Shown here one piece after another: positions 1 through 11,981 of a stretch of 64,000 nucleotides of DNA. Below the pieces are notes generated by a model, which had not been told where the DNA came from, searched no databases, and saw nothing but the letters and a program-made list of their open reading frames with translations. Every line of letters starts with the position of its first letter. The stretch's first letter is position 1. Source of the DNA: Isoetes taiwanensis (taxonomy: Eukaryota; Streptophyta; Lycopodiopsida; Isoetales; Isoetaceae); the NCBI GenBank assembly GCA_021234155.1, contig JAJEKV010000002.1, forward strand, positions 39,421,841 through 39,485,840, read 5' to 3'. Made by a program: the position numbers and the translations under genes.

Positions 1-620
1 GGCTTGGACAAACGTAAGGTTGAGAAATCGCTCCCAAAAACCCACAATTGGAGAAGTCGAAGCTGCTGCCGCTTGCCAACATGTACCTGGACATCACCAA
101 CACTAGAATAAATGTGAAAAAAAAACCTCGAGGGGCTAATACCGCATGCCACGCAACAAACAAAAAACCTCTTCAACTGGACAGGCTGGTCACGCGTGCT
201 TGGCGCAAATACATTAAACAATTAAGGGAGGAAGGTTTCAAAGAATAGAGAATAAGGTACTGCTGAGAGAGACGAGGAAGCACCGATGAGATGTTGAAAG
301 ACATGCATGCTCGCCCCCTCTAGAATCTCGATCCGATGGCACAAATATGTGTGGACTCAGACTCTTATAGCCGACAGCCAAAGCCACGCAAGCCAGATGA
401 TGATGGCGAAAAACAAGTGTTTGCTAACAGAGGTCAGGATTAAATTCTAAAACTTTGGAGGGATGCTTAAGGCATTAGTTCTTACTGTGGAATATATATT
501 CTAGGGCATGCAATCCTTGGTGTCAATTGCAAGTTTGGAACAGCTGCATCGATTTACATTTTTGCTAGGTGTCATCCATGTCATTTATAGTTGCTTCACA
601 ATGCTTCTTGCACTTGTTAA
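1..620. other. Non-coding stretch, nothing recognised
   Basis: Only short reading frames occur here and none resembles a known family. I see no repeat or RNA gene. Confidence 0.5.
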
Positions 621-625
621 CACTA

Positions 626-1616
626 GAGTTGTCTCGGGGACCTGTTTGGGTTCATCAACCCGTATGGGTCCCTTAATCCATTCTCCATATTAGGGACTAG
701 TTCTTCACGATATTTATGAGATTTTAAATATGAACACCTGAATTGTAACATTAACTTGAAGTTGTACCACCATATTCAATGGCAAAACTATATTCTTCAC
801 AAGTTTCGCACAATCGCACCTTGAAATACACTCAATTCAATGGTTTCGATGATATGATATAATCTCATGACACTCAACATGGAATACAAATTTCAAGATA
901 ACATTAATTTTCTATGAATGTAGCCTATAAATGCTACTCATTTTTCAAATTTCATGTGATTTCATAAAAATTTGATATATTAATGAGCAAATCATAATTT
1001 CAATCCTTGAGAGACCCAGACAGGTCCCTAAAGAATTTCTGGAAAACAGACATCTAGGAACCATTTCATATCCATGATATTTGAAATAGAATAAGAATGT
1101 GAAGGTACTATTATTTTTCAATGGAAAAGATACTAAGTACTCCACGTCTTGGTAAATGGATTTCATTTTTTCAAAAAGTGGAGTAGTACTATGAATTTTC
1201 GAAATTTTGACCCTCGGGGGACTTGACTGGGTTCATAAAGAGCTTCTGAACTACAAACTTTAAGGAATTATTTCTCGAAAATTCTACCATAGATTTTTCT
1301 AATTCTTCTTGTGATAGATTTCTCATATCATGAATTACAAGATGGAAGAATTAGAATTCCTAGGAAAAATCATATTTGCAAAAGAATGTGAGAAATGTTA
1401 AAGACATTGAGAATAAACTTGACCCCTTTGCATTCGGCTCCATATTATGTTTGGTAATAGAAGCTTTCTATATTTTTCATAAATTTTGCTTTATATGTAC
1501 ACTCATGGATGACAACATATTGTGAGTATGTAGACAAATTTTTTATCTCAGAGCTATAATAGAATATTAAAAAAAGTGTACAAATGAACCCATTTGGGTT
1601 CATCAAGGGACAACTC
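626..1616. mobile_element. Possible TA-flanked, MITE-like element
   Basis: GAGTTGTC at 626-633 is mirrored by GACAACTC at 1,609-1,616, and both are directly flanked by TA (624-625 and 1,617-1,618). That is the Tc1/mariner (Stowaway-like) target duplication. A motif close to GACCTGTTTGGGTTCATC recurs inside in both orientations, near 638, 1,013-1,037, 1,215 and 1,590. No transposase is visible in the 991 bp. The terminal repeat is short, so coincidence is possible. Confidence 0.3.
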
Positions 1617-1619
1617 TAT

Positions 1620-2259
1620 ATTCAAGGCTCTCTGGCAGATGAATAAAGTATTTCATCCTATCTTCAAGTTCACATGGTTATTAGAGAATTTTGAATACTT
1701 TATTTTCTGAGGTATACAGGTTTACAGATGGAAAAAATAGAAAGATGTAGTACATTCAAATATTCATGATACATTAGCATGTACTTTGAAATGTAGATAG
1801 ATATCTATAAATGAACTATTAGATTAGTAGAGATTAATACATACTTTATGATTTTCTTAGAGAAATTACAAAAAACATGACTTTGAGTCGACAATCTACA
1901 TTTGTCTTGTACCAGACATCTAAGCCATAGAGCAAAAACAGGATGTCTGGTGCATAAAAACCAGATGTTGGTGATACAAATTGCACACTTAAGTATGCTA
2001 AGAACCTATCCTCATGTGCGGTCCTTGGATATTTTATTGGTGGCTATTTGGATTTTTCACGGTTCCATATTTGGTTATCTTGGCTTTTGAGATGCCTTCA
2101 ACTTCCTCCTTTTCAGTCCATCAAGTTGTTGGCGAAAAACTTTGTTCTTATTATGTTTTAAAGTAGTGACGCAGTAGACTCTTTGGTATCAAGAGGGATT
2201 GATCCACTTGGTGGGGAATATATGATGTATCAGTATTACTCTCCTGGTTTACACCAGAT
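1620..2259. other. Non-coding stretch before the DUF4283-like fragment
   Basis: AT-rich sequence with short frames only. The last part (about 2,060-2,259) may be decayed upstream sequence of the retroelement ORF that follows, since TTTACACCAGATATGGTTCG leads straight into it. Confidence 0.3.
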
Positions 2260-2673
2260 ATGGTTCGTGCATTAAAGATGCCTTATTGGTTCTCAATACC
2301 AAATCTTCCTCTTGATCTAACAGCCCATCAATTTCTAGTTGCAATTGCAACTGGTCTTGGAGTTCATATCTCACATTCTATCATGAACGGTCCGAGGATT
2401 TCTTCTCTCTATGTTGATGCTTCTTCCTCTCATGTTTCTGAGATTGTTATGGCTGATGGTCCTAATCTTCTGTGCGCAAAAGAGTCATGGCAGCAGGTTA
2501 ATTGGAAGAAGGCGGCAAGAAAGAAGTCTGTTATGTCATCTCATGAGGCTATCTTGCCTCGTTCTATTCAGTGGCATGATAATTTGATGTCTGTTGATGA
2601 TCATCTCGATGTGGCAGAACATGTTGATTGTGATGAGGCCATTAAACGCCTCAAGGTGGCACAAGGAGTTTGA
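2260..2673 (+). pseudogene. DUF4283-like retroelement ORF1 fragment
   Basis: A 137-residue frame. Its first 60 residues have the pattern of the DUF4283 domain found in ORF1 proteins of plant LINEs: a W-F-x-I-P-N-L-P-L-D-L motif (residues 10-20), then a hydrophobic stretch ending G-L-G-V-H, then V-D-A near residue 51. The zinc knuckle that usually follows is absent, and the N-terminal part of the domain is missing or broken by stops upstream. The stop is followed by a short A-rich run near 2,785. I infer a dead fragment of a plant-type LINE or related gag-like gene. The match is from pattern recognition only. Confidence 0.4.
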
Positions 2674-2679
2674 GTATAT

Positions 2680-3490
2680 ACTGTGTATGGATGGTTTTGT
2701 TTAGTGGACTATAGGTTTTGAGTCCCATGCCACAGGTCCCTTGTATGTATCTTGGTTTTTCTTGATAATAGATTGTCGTCCTTCAAAAAACAAAAAACAT
2801 TTACACACTTAATTTTGAAGAGCAATTTTATGGATACATGTAATGCAAATTCTATGTCAAATCAAGGCTAACAACATTTTTCTATTCTATTTGTCCCTAT
2901 GTTGCCAGAGATGTCATGAGTTCCCCTGGGACATGATAGTATCAACCTGGATAAGAAGCTTCCCAATGCCAACACCAAGATGATCATCTCCCAGCCTTTG
3001 ATCATTCACACTATCAGATGGATCCACTGCAATTATGATGCCCTCTGCAAAGACCGTCCCACTGCACGGGAATCCATCTTCCTCCATTGGAGCCTGGGGC
3101 AATGTCCTACGTTTGGCTTGCTTGGCTCAATTCTGCTTTCAAATGCTCTCTAAATGAAAGAAGACATTCAACATGGAAAATTATAACCATATAACTATGA
3201 ACACTAAAAAACAATAAACAATAAAGAATAACCATATAACATCATAACCATATCAATACATGTATAATTATTATGGGAAAGATTCTTCAGGCATATTCGG
3301 CATTGATGCCTCTTCCTAGATTCGACACGTATTTCCGGAAGGAAAAAATAGGGAGAGAAAAAAAACGCCAGATAAAATGAAATCGAGGAAAAAAAAACAC
3401 CTGGTACCTGGTCTGGGATCGCCGCCATCGCTGTAGCCATCGCCATAGCCATCTCCCTTCATCAAAATGGGATGGCCCGTCGTCAACACG
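2680..3490. other. Non-coding stretch
   Basis: Several overlapping frames occur on the minus strand around 3,204-3,700, but they shadow one another and match nothing I know. No gene is supported. Confidence 0.4.
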
Positions 3491-3492
3491 GC

Positions 3493-3556
3493 ATGGCAGA
3501 TCTGTAGGAAAAGTTCTGGCTGAAATGGCAGATCTGTAGGAAAAGTTCTGGCTGAA
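3493..3556. repeat. 32-bp tandem duplication
   Basis: A 32-bp unit beginning ATGGCAGATCTGTAGG is present twice head to tail (3,493-3,524 and 3,525-3,556) with no difference that I can see, so it looks like a recent slip or duplication. Confidence 0.85.
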
Positions 3557-5622
3557 ACTTGGCCGCTGTGCACACCCAACATAAGCTAAGCTGTTAGCTC
3601 GTGCTTGGGGTTTGTTGGGCTGCGTGGGAAATCTTGCCCGGATCTTTGTCACGGATGCTTCCATCGATGAGTTGGGGCAATTTAATCCATCTTCATTCAC
3701 AGATGGCCTAATTCAAACCGGCGCAGTTTTAGGGCAACGATTCCTTGGACTGCCGACAAACCCCGTTATTCATTCATTGGTCGATATTCCAAAGAACAAC
3801 ATCGTTTTTAGCGTTTCAGCTCCAGGCAAGCAAAAGCAAAGATATTTGTAAATGGATTGCAAATATTTGAGCTGTTGGAAACCGGTCGTCATTTGCCTTT
3901 CTCGCTTTTATTTTCCCGTTCATGGTACTTTCTATAAATCTTAATAGCTTCGAGATCTGTCTTCACCGCCGTAGCTTTTGTTCTACTTCCAGACCGTGTT
4001 GCAAGGTTAAGTTTGAATTCTTTGAGTCATTGGTTAGTGCCCCTTATTCTTAGGTAGAGGATTCAAAGGGTTTAAGCTTTAAACACTGTGACAGGTTTGA
4101 AACTAGAACAGGGACGGATGGAGGACGCAATTGGGGCTTTTTAATATGGGGTTAGCTGTGCAACAGAGCGCCCACCATCATGATTTCGATTCCGGCAACA
4201 AACCCGTAAGTATAATTGGTATAAGCTACTAAACTTGCTTCTTTACTATTCAAGTAATTACTTAGCATCCTAATGATTTGGCATTGTCAAAAGCTACAAA
4301 TTCCCGATCTCCCTGTTCCTTTTCTTCCTAACAGCGGCCATGGAAGCTTCTTCAATAACAAAAAGCGCAATAATGTTGTAGGGCATATTACTCATTCGTC
4401 CAATCATAATCGTTCCATGGATGGTGAGTGTTAAACCTCTTCATTTTCTGCTGCTCATTTTCTGTTAATATCTATCATTTTCTGTTAATATCTATCATTC
4501 ACCTTACTGTTATTAAATGCCGCTTTCTTTCTTTAGGAGAATAAGCCATCGATTTTGATTGATTAGGGCGACAACTTTAGGCATGCTGTGTTGCTACAAC
4601 ATCCCCAACATGCTGGAATGCAGAAAGCCAAAACGGGGTTAGAACTTCTCCAGAATCTTCCATAACCCCAAGGTATCTTGCGCCTTCATCCTTCCTCCCG
4701 TTTAAGCTTATTGTCAATCAACTACTCTGTTTTACTTGAAATTCAGGTTGCTCCTTATGAAGGATCTCTAAATCCATGGCGATTTGTTCAACTGCCTTTC
4801 GTAACTGAGATGGAATATTTGATCTCTAGGAACTCGCTATAGTCTTACCGACAAAATTATGTCGGATACAGCCGCAGGATCCTGCTCGAAAATAATATGG
4901 AATTTGCCACAAGTGCAGGATGGACTGGAGCCGATTTTTGAGATCATTAGGCATAAGTATTTGGTCAACGGCATTTAGTTGTTGCAAAGAGTTTTGACAC
5001 CGGTGGTTATAGTGGTCTGTACCGCTTCTGCTCATGGCAGCTTCAGGATTTGGAATGCAAATTCATGCTATAAGTTAGTGCTGTTGTATTCTGGTCGCTT
5101 CAAAATCCTTGATACTATATTTGTTCTGCATAGGGCATCGCCACCATAGTGAAGGCCTTATCTCTTTCTACATATACATTGATTAAACCATAGCCACGAC
5201 AGGATCGATTGATGGGAGTGCATATGACCACTCCAACTGCAAATAGAGAATGCCAGCAGCTTAAACAAAGGTGCAGGCTCAATTTGGAAATGTATAGAGA
5301 GCAAAGCATTAGTCCTGTTTTATCCAAGATTAGGATGTTACTTGAAGACAGATACAAGATATAAGCCTAAACTTGAAGCCCGATTAGACTTTATCTAGAA
5401 GTTACCACTTCTGTACAATACCAAAAGTGGTAACAAATTTTACCTAGTTTAGGGCAATATTAAAAATCCAAAAGCGTGAACAAAGCGGTCTGGAGTTTTG
5501 GGGCAACATAAACATGAAAAAGTTGATATTTGTATATCCTTAGAAGCTAAGTCATGCTGAACACCAATTCATGACGCAAACCCATGTTAAACACCAATTC
5601 AGTCTTCAATTTCAAAACTGGG
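3557..5622. other. Non-coding stretch
   Basis: The longest frame is 79 residues (3,612-3,851, plus) and is not recognised. The rest holds short AT-rich frames. A short repeat of TCATTTTCTGTTAATATC lies near 4,450-4,500. Confidence 0.4.
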
Positions 5623-5863
5623 ACATTTTCTTCCTCATCTTGCTTGCTAACTCTATCTTCCCTAATGCTAGATCTAGGAACAATTTTGGCTTGCTGCAGT
5701 ACTATGTATATGTACTTGATGCTAAGACAAAGATCCTTCGATCTGAGCTTTGTTTTTTTTTATACAATGGGCACATTTTCTTTCTCATCTTGCTTGCTAA
5801 CTCTATCTTCCCTAGTGCTAGATCTAGGAACAATTTTGGCTTGCTGCAATACTATGTATATGT
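5623..5863. repeat. Pair of about 91-bp direct repeats, 150-bp period
   Basis: The block beginning ACATTTTCTTCCTCATC at 5,623-5,713 recurs at 5,773-5,863 with a handful of substitutions, separated by 59 bp. Both copies contain CTAGATCTAGGAACAATTTT. The overlapping frames through it are a by-product of the duplication. Confidence 0.8.
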
Positions 5864-7427
5864 TTTCCATTGTTAACCTTTTTATAAGGAATTGTAAATT
5901 TTTTATAAAATGAAACTCATCTACATATTGCTAACGTCAAATCAGACGCAATCTTGAAGATATAAGGAAATTTACATCACCATCCATGTTCAAAACATCT
6001 TCCCTATACAATCCCAAGGATATAAGGTAATTTGGACCATCTCTTCCTTCAACATTGGGCGTCATTCATGCATTTCTATATTGCACCAAGGCCAATATTG
6101 CATCATGTATCTTCTATATAGGGTGCCCTTTGCATCCCGTTGACCAAAATAAATGTTCCAATAGATAATAAGTCCTATTGGAACAGTTGATGATACGTAG
6201 CGTCCATTGTCTTTATATTTCCAAAAATACAGTTCAATACCATCATGTTGTATAGGGGAAAGGAAATTGGGATCACATTCTGGCACGGAGGGATTGAGAT
6301 CTATTCGACTTAACACAAAACTTCTTTTGCAGTGGGTTGGAGAAGAGAAATGTTCGCGGCGGCCGCAAGGCCGCCGCGATAAATTTCTTGTATATATAAT
6401 CATATAACCAGAACATTAAAACCATAACATTAAAACCATAGAACCATAAAACATTTCTGTGGGCACGTGTCGATTCCTCAGCGACTGCTGACGTGGCCAT
6501 GTCAGCCATCCGGACAACCTCGTCACGCATGACATGGCCTGTACGCTCCAGACTTTCATTAAGGCACTTTTTCGAGGATCGAGGGTGCAGCCAGAAATAA
6601 CTGCACTCTGCCCCTTCCTTTATTTCGATTCATCCTCTTCTGTTTTTTCGCAATTCTTCATCCTCCTTTGTTTTTTCTGCAAGCATCTCCTGCAAGGCGA
6701 TCGACCGACGAATAGTAGATCGACAAATTCTTATGATGCTGGCCTGGTCGACGGATCGTGACACATCTAGCGCCGATGTTTTCACGCACATCGAGTCCTT
6801 CAAAGGTTGCTATAGTCTCAGAAGAAAGTGAGGTTTTTTCTAGTAAGTTTATAGCACTATTTTTACCACTGCTCTTGTTATTTCCATGTGCTTTACTGTA
6901 TTCTTACTTCCTTCTTCCTTTTATAATATTGAGAGGATCTGCTATCCCCTGATACAATTTCCAGCCCGAAGAACCCCTATTCTCGATTTGCAAGTGCCTG
7001 TGTAAGCAAGGAATCAGACATGGAACCTGCGTCTTCTTCCGGCAAATCTGCCAGGTACGTTCTTTCCTTCGGTTATCTTTCTTTATTCAGGTCAGGTCAG
7101 AACCATGATCATTGTTTTCTGTTTTTTTCAATGGAAGGCAGTTCCGTGTTCTTTGTTTGTATTATTTAATTGAATGCATCACTGTTATCATTTAATCATA
7201 GCTCCAAATAGGGACAAGCGACCGTAATTGCCAACTAGGAATCCTCCAAAAACAGGTGATAGAAAGAAAAAATTGCAGAGCAAGCATGTACACAAAATAA
7301 ACAACTATGAATGTTTCATTCGGTTGAACTATGAAGACGTTAGGTAGTTTAGAACATTGCACATACCTTTCTAACAAAAAATACATCCTCCCTTGCAGGA
7401 AAGGTGCAGTCTACACCCTACAATCTT
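5864..7427. other. Non-coding stretch with one strong hairpin
   Basis: Apart from the GC-rich hairpin at 6,354-6,379 and simple ACCATAACATTAAA repeats near 6,408-6,445, I see nothing. Frames here are short and unrecognised. Confidence 0.4.
6354..6379. other. 11-bp perfect GC-rich stem with GCAA tetraloop
   Basis: TCGCGGCGGCC (6,354-6,364) and GGCCGCCGCGA (6,369-6,379) are perfect reverse complements around GCAA, a GNRA-type loop. It is one of the most GC-rich patches in an AT-rich region. Followed by TAAATTTC, it lacks the U-run of a simple terminator. Function unknown. Confidence 0.7.
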
Positions 7428-8475
7428 GACTCGCGAGTCGAGAATGCCTCACCCAGCCAACACTATATACTCCTCCTATTCTCACTCGCGAGTCGAGAAT
7501 TAGTCCAACGTACAGCAATGCAGACTACGTATCCCACATCCTCCCTATACCTGCCCAAGCTCTAGTGCATTATCCAGTGTCGAGTCGCAGGTGCCTCTAC
7601 CCAGTCAGAGCCATGCTCCTTCGAACCATCTTCCTCGAATATTGCGAAGGGAAGGGGCTCAGACTGGGTGGAGGCCTCTGTGAATAACCACAAGGGAATG
7701 CATTTGAGCTCCATTCCTAAGGAGGAATGGGGGACTTTCTCGACTCGCGTACACACAGCAATGCAGACTACTTATCTCACATCCTCCTTTGACCTGCCCA
7801 AGCTCTAGTGCATTCTCCAGTGTCGAGTCGCAGGTACATCTACCTAGTCAGAGCCACTCTCCTTCGAACCATCTTCCTCGAATATTGCAACGGAGAGGGG
7901 CTCAGACTGGGTGGAGGCCTCTGCGACCAATTACGGGGGAATGCATTTGAACTCTATGGGGGGGCTTTCTCGACTCGCGAATCGAGAAGGCCCTCGAGTC
8001 TTACACACAACAATGCAGACTACTTATCTCACATCCTCCCTTGACCTGCCCAAGCTCTAGTGCATTCTCCAGTGTCGAGTCGCAGGTGCCTCTACCCAGT
8101 CAGAGCCACTCTCCTTCGAACCATCTTCCTCGAATATTGCGAAGTGGAGGTGCTCAGACTGGGTGGAGGCCTCGGCGACCAATTACGGGGGAATGCATTT
8201 GAAGTCCATCTCTAAGGAGGGCTAGCGGGCTTTCTCGACTCGCGAGTCAAGAAGGCCCTCGAGTATTACACACAGCAATGCAAGCTACTTATCTCACATC
8301 CTCCCTTGACCTGCCCAAGCTCTAGTGCATTCTCCAGTGTCGAGTCGCAAGTGCCTCTAGCCAGTCGGAGCCACTCTCATTCGAACCATCTTCCTCGAAT
8401 ATTGTGAAGGGGAGGGACTCAGACTGGGTGGAGTCCTCTGCAACTAACCACAGGGGAATGCATTCCAACCAAAAC
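7428..8475. repeat. Tandem satellite, about 250-bp units with a palindrome
   Basis: A landmark CCCAAGCTCTAGTGCAT occurs near 7,554, 7,797, 8,048 and 8,314, giving periods of about 243, 251 and 266 bp. Units also share TTCGAACCATCTTCCTCGAA. Most unit boundaries carry variants of a long palindrome with consensus TCTCGACTCGCGAGTCGAGA (around 7,428, 7,484, 7,740, 7,968 and 8,231). Frames crossing the units are repeat by-products. Confidence 0.85.
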
Positions 8476-9125
8476 TACCAAAACATGCAGCTGTTCGCGA
8501 GTTACTCCGATTGGTTGCTTTCTTGCTCAGCATCTCTCAACCCAGAGAGTGTCTCGACGCTAAAATATTCTCAACAAGGAAACAACCAATTGAGCGAGCT
8601 TTCGAGCAGTTCCACATTTTAAACAAGTCTAACATGCCTAACAGGATCTCTGAAACAAGCATCCTAATAAAATAGTGGTAAGCATTCACCTCTTCTCGCA
8701 AGTATTCTTTGGGCCATTGTATCACAAATTCCGCAGCCTCTCCGAGGGTTCTGTCAACCATATCAACAAGGCATCTCCATCAAAAATTGTGTTAAAGTGA
8801 TCCTTGTGTATTAGGCCAGGAAAATGATGAGGAGGGTGATGGAGATGAGAAAAAGAAGAAAACAACAAGATCCCTATCCGACCAATATCACCTCATTCTG
8901 TGCAGTGAGGCGATCTGGGGAGGCATTTTAATTTATGGTTATACTCACACTGGAGGAAAAATATGCCTGCGCCATTTTTCTTGAATTTTTTGTCATTTTT
9001 CTCCTTTTCCAGTTTGAATCAGATTCTTGGCAAAAACCTTCTGTGAAACTCGAATTTGTGCCTGATCGGAGGGGGAATTCAAGCAATTAGAATGGCTGCC
9101 CTTGTAGAGGGTCAGCTTCATTGAA
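8476..9125. other. Non-coding stretch
   Basis: Short frames on both strands, none recognised. Confidence 0.4.
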
Positions 9126-9958
9126 TTGCTTACAATCTGCTCTCTTATGGAATCTATAATTTTTGCAATTATCAAGCAGGGACAGAAACTTATCTGCGGA
9201 TTTCTTTGTGGCCCTCCTGCTGATCTCTGGAATTCGTTCTTAACAGAGAACGTTTTCCTAGACAATTATTTATCACAGGAATACACCTTTGTACCGAGTT
9301 GTGTTGAATTTGAAACAGAGATTATTGATTCTTGGTTAGAGGAATTTGGGGAATATTTGGAGTGCATTGCGATTGGTCGAAAGAGAAAATTATTGTCAAA
9401 TTGTACGCTCCATTTTGAATGATTTTGTCTCCTGTGGTTCCAGGCAAGTTCTTGATCCCATTAAAATTCCTTTGGATAATAGAGATGAAATTAATGAATG
9501 TCATAATAACTCTATTATTAATATGACTGTCAATAAATTGTTTGAATTTATCCCTCGGGTGTTTCTTCTGACGATGAGAACAGTGACAAAGAAAATGCTT
9601 GTATAAATGAGAAAGATAATAATTGGGATCTTGAATACTATCTTAACACTTCTGTCACTGTTAATAAAGACAAACGAGATCTCAATAAAGCTAAGGCTAA
9701 TAAAAAAAACTTATATCTCTGCCCATATAAATGCGCCTGCCAATAATACCAGAAGCAAGTATAAAAAAGAAAGAAGGGGGAAAGCTAAAACAAAACACAG
9801 ATAGTATCCTTATCTTTTACCATCCTTCTTGACTTCCTTGCCTTTTATCATGAAGATTCTTTCATGGATCTTAGGGGCATTAAAGGAGCACTCAAAAGGA
9901 GAAGAGTCATCTCTCAGATCAAATCGTATAAGGCTGATATTATTCTCTTGCAAGAATT
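9126..9958 (+). pseudogene. LINE relic: ORF1 end and start of ORF2 endonuclease
   Basis: At 9,849 a methionine frame reads M-K-I-L-S-W and then, after a one-base shift, L-R-G-I-K-G-A-L-K-R-R-R-V followed by A-D-I-I-L-L-Q-E near 9,935-9,957. This is the usual opening of the AP-type endonuclease of plant L1 LINE ORF2. The preceding frames (9,126-9,422 and 9,607-9,804) have the length and basic end expected of an ORF1 tail, but they are broken and I cannot identify a domain. The copy stops abruptly about 35 codons into ORF2, where a PPR-like fragment begins on the other strand. Confidence 0.5.
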
Positions 9959-9959
9959 T

Positions 9960-10114
9960 GTCAATGCGCAAATCCATGATACCAAATCCTTCTCAACCAT
10001 TTCTGCAAGAATCAAATTCCATGATACCAAATTCTTCTCAGCCATTTTCCCAAGCACTTCTTGTGCCTCATTAATATAGCCTAGATGGGCGTAGACATCT
10101 TTAAAATATTGCAT
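9960..10114 (-). pseudogene. PPR-repeat gene fragment
   Basis: The minus-strand translation from 10,114 reads V-Y-A-H-L-G-Y-I-N-E-A-Q-E-V-L and then K-M-A-E-K-N-L-V-S-W-N. This is the canonical PLS-type pentatricopeptide repeat pattern of plant organelle RNA-editing and processing proteins. A second, shorter E-K-D-L-V-S-W follows. Only about one and a half repeats remain, with no flanking repeats or start, so it is a displaced fragment. It directly abuts the LINE endonuclease relic. Confidence comes from the tight A-x-x-V-(L/F)-x-x-M-x-x-(K/R)-(N/D)-x-V-S-W pattern. Confidence 0.6.
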
Positions 10115-10563
10115 TTTTCAGAAGCGAAGCTGTTGGAAGAAGATGCATGCCAGGTTTAAATGACAATTCATTCACGTGAAGACAAAAGTACGTAAATCAA
10201 ATGACTATGCAACATTTAAATTTAATGAACAATCATCATTTCATAGCAAAACAGGGACCTAACTTACCTCATCTTTGTGGATTTGTGCAGACTTGGCGTT
10301 CCAAGGGGAACAATTGTGATCATAACTAACTATTCCCACAAGATCTCTTTTAGCAGGTGAAAACTTCACAGCATATAATGTAAGCAAATGGCCTCTTCTG
10401 AGTCTACACAAGAGATTCCAAAAAGCAGTTATCGCAGCATATAGATGTAAACCCTATGCTTCAAACTCTGCAATTTGATTTAACCCAATATCACGACTTT
10501 TGCAACATTCTGGCGGATTTATTTTTGGGAAGGAAAGAAAGGAAATTAAAATACGTCAATATT
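10115..10563. other. Non-coding left flank of the large element
   Basis: Nothing recognised. It ends in AATATT, whose last four bases TATT are the left copy of the target duplication. Confidence 0.5.
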
Positions 10564-10588
10564 GGGTGAAAGCATGTTGTAGTGGAAC
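10564..10588 (+). repeat. Left terminal inverted repeat of the outer element
   Basis: 25 bp starting GGGTGAAAGCATGTTG, the exact reverse complement of 39,127-39,151. It is preceded by TATT. Confidence 0.9.
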
Positions 10589-10909
10589 ACCTGTCCCCCC
10601 TAAAAATGTGGTGGGAGATATCAAATTTGTGGTGCGATTTTAAATGTTTGTTTGGCGCCTAGTGCATGTACTGCCCGTATTCAATCATTTCTTGAACTGC
10701 AATAACCCAATTCCTACGCCACCCGTCCCATTCCAATTTTCTACGCCACCCGTCCCATTCCAATCTCCACCGAACCGATTTCTAAACCCACGACCCACCC
10801 GCGCCTTTCCTGAAGCACACGGCTATGGCGCTTAATCCGGTTGTGGATCAATCCGTTCATACCTTCAATCATTTAATTTGGAAGCAAATCGCCTAAAATC
10901 TCAAACCGG

Positions 10910-11625
10910 AGCACGCGGTAAGAGAAAGAGAACTCGAACAAAGAACGGATCATAAAAGACGCCAAAGGAAAAGACAAAGGGAAGCTAAAGAAGAATTAGC
11001 AAAAATTGCATCAGCAGAGGGAGGATCCACCAGAACGGCCTCTACTAGGCGTCGGATGGTATTAAAATTGTTATCTTCATTTCATAGCACCACTAAAGGC
11101 TTGTCTAACAAATGATAAGAAAGAGGTTTTACTAGATTATCTCGCAGGATGACACAATGGACACAAAGACTTGGCGAAAGAGCCGAAAGATTTGCAAGCC
11201 AAGAGCATTGTGGTCAACAACCTCGGGGCTTCCATTCAACTTGTGAAGAAGTCTAACAGCAATGATGGTTTAGCGACCAAGAGTAGTTGCCTTGCTATGG
11301 CCGTAAGAGGAAGCATTAATACCGAAAGTGCTAATCTGTCGCTGCTTTCGGGGTTTTGGTAAACCGCTATTTGGTGTTCATCCTAGGAATCTTACCAAAG
11401 CAAAATTGAAGAGGGAAGAGATAGATTGCAAAGGGGGGAAATGGGTTTTGTACAAAAAGAGTTAGAAGAGCGGATGCAATTCCCAATTCTGTCATAGAAC
11501 TTGTGCAGCAATTTTGGACCGAAAACAATAGGGTCTCTCCAAATGCAAAGGATGTTAAGTTCAGAAGATTGGAACGAAATGTAAGAGAGGATCATGCCAC
11601 TCACTATCTGGAAGAATCACGCAGG
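10910..11625 (+). pseudogene. Transposase-like gene, 5' part (before the invaded intron)
   Basis: From about 10,910 the translation is very basic (K-R-R-Q-R-K-R-Q-R near 10,945). Around 11,370-11,450 comes a G-V-H-P-R-N-L segment that looks like a helix-turn-helix. After a frameshift in an A-run (about 11,455) it continues V-I-E-L-V-Q-Q-F-W, S-P-N-A-K-D-V and H-Y-L-E-E-S-R. From memory, this order matches the N-terminus of an unnamed transposase-like family common in invertebrate genomes, where F-W/F-L and K-D/K-R-D precede an H-x-x-(Y/F) segment. A donor-like CAG/GTTTAT lies at 11,625, and the gene appears to resume at 30,025, beyond the satellite and the inserted element. Stops near 11,110 and 11,270 show decay. 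Confidence 0.55.
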
Positions 11626-11639
11626 TTTATTTCATTTCT

Positions 11640-11981
11640 TCTTCACCACATTTTTTATTGTTAATGTGGTATGTGGTATGTGGTTAGTGATTGCTTGTGA
11701 TATGTGGTTGCTGTGGTGAGGCCGTGGTGTGAAATAAATGCTGTCAATATATGCTTTGTGGTGCCTAGTGTGGTGAATAACATGGTGTAAAATACATCTT
11801 TGTAATATATGCTATGTGGTGCCTAGTGTGGTGAATAACATGGTGTAAAATAAATGCTGTAATATATGCTATGTGGTCCCTAGTGTGGTGAATAACATGG
11901 TGTGGTGCCTAGTGTGGTGTCTAGTGTGGTGCCTAGTGTGGTGCCTAGTGTGGTGAAAAATATGGTGTAAAATGAATTCTA
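11640..11981 (+). repeat. TGTGGTG satellite, left half
   Basis: Units of roughly 55-60 bp carry TGTGGTGCCTAGTGTGGTG followed by AATAACATGGTGTAAAATAA and an ATATATGCTA spacer, with shorter partial units at 11,895-11,960. The array breaks at CTA (11,979-11,981), where the inner element begins, and resumes at 29,760. It lies in what I infer to be an intron of the transposase-like gene. Confidence 0.85.
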
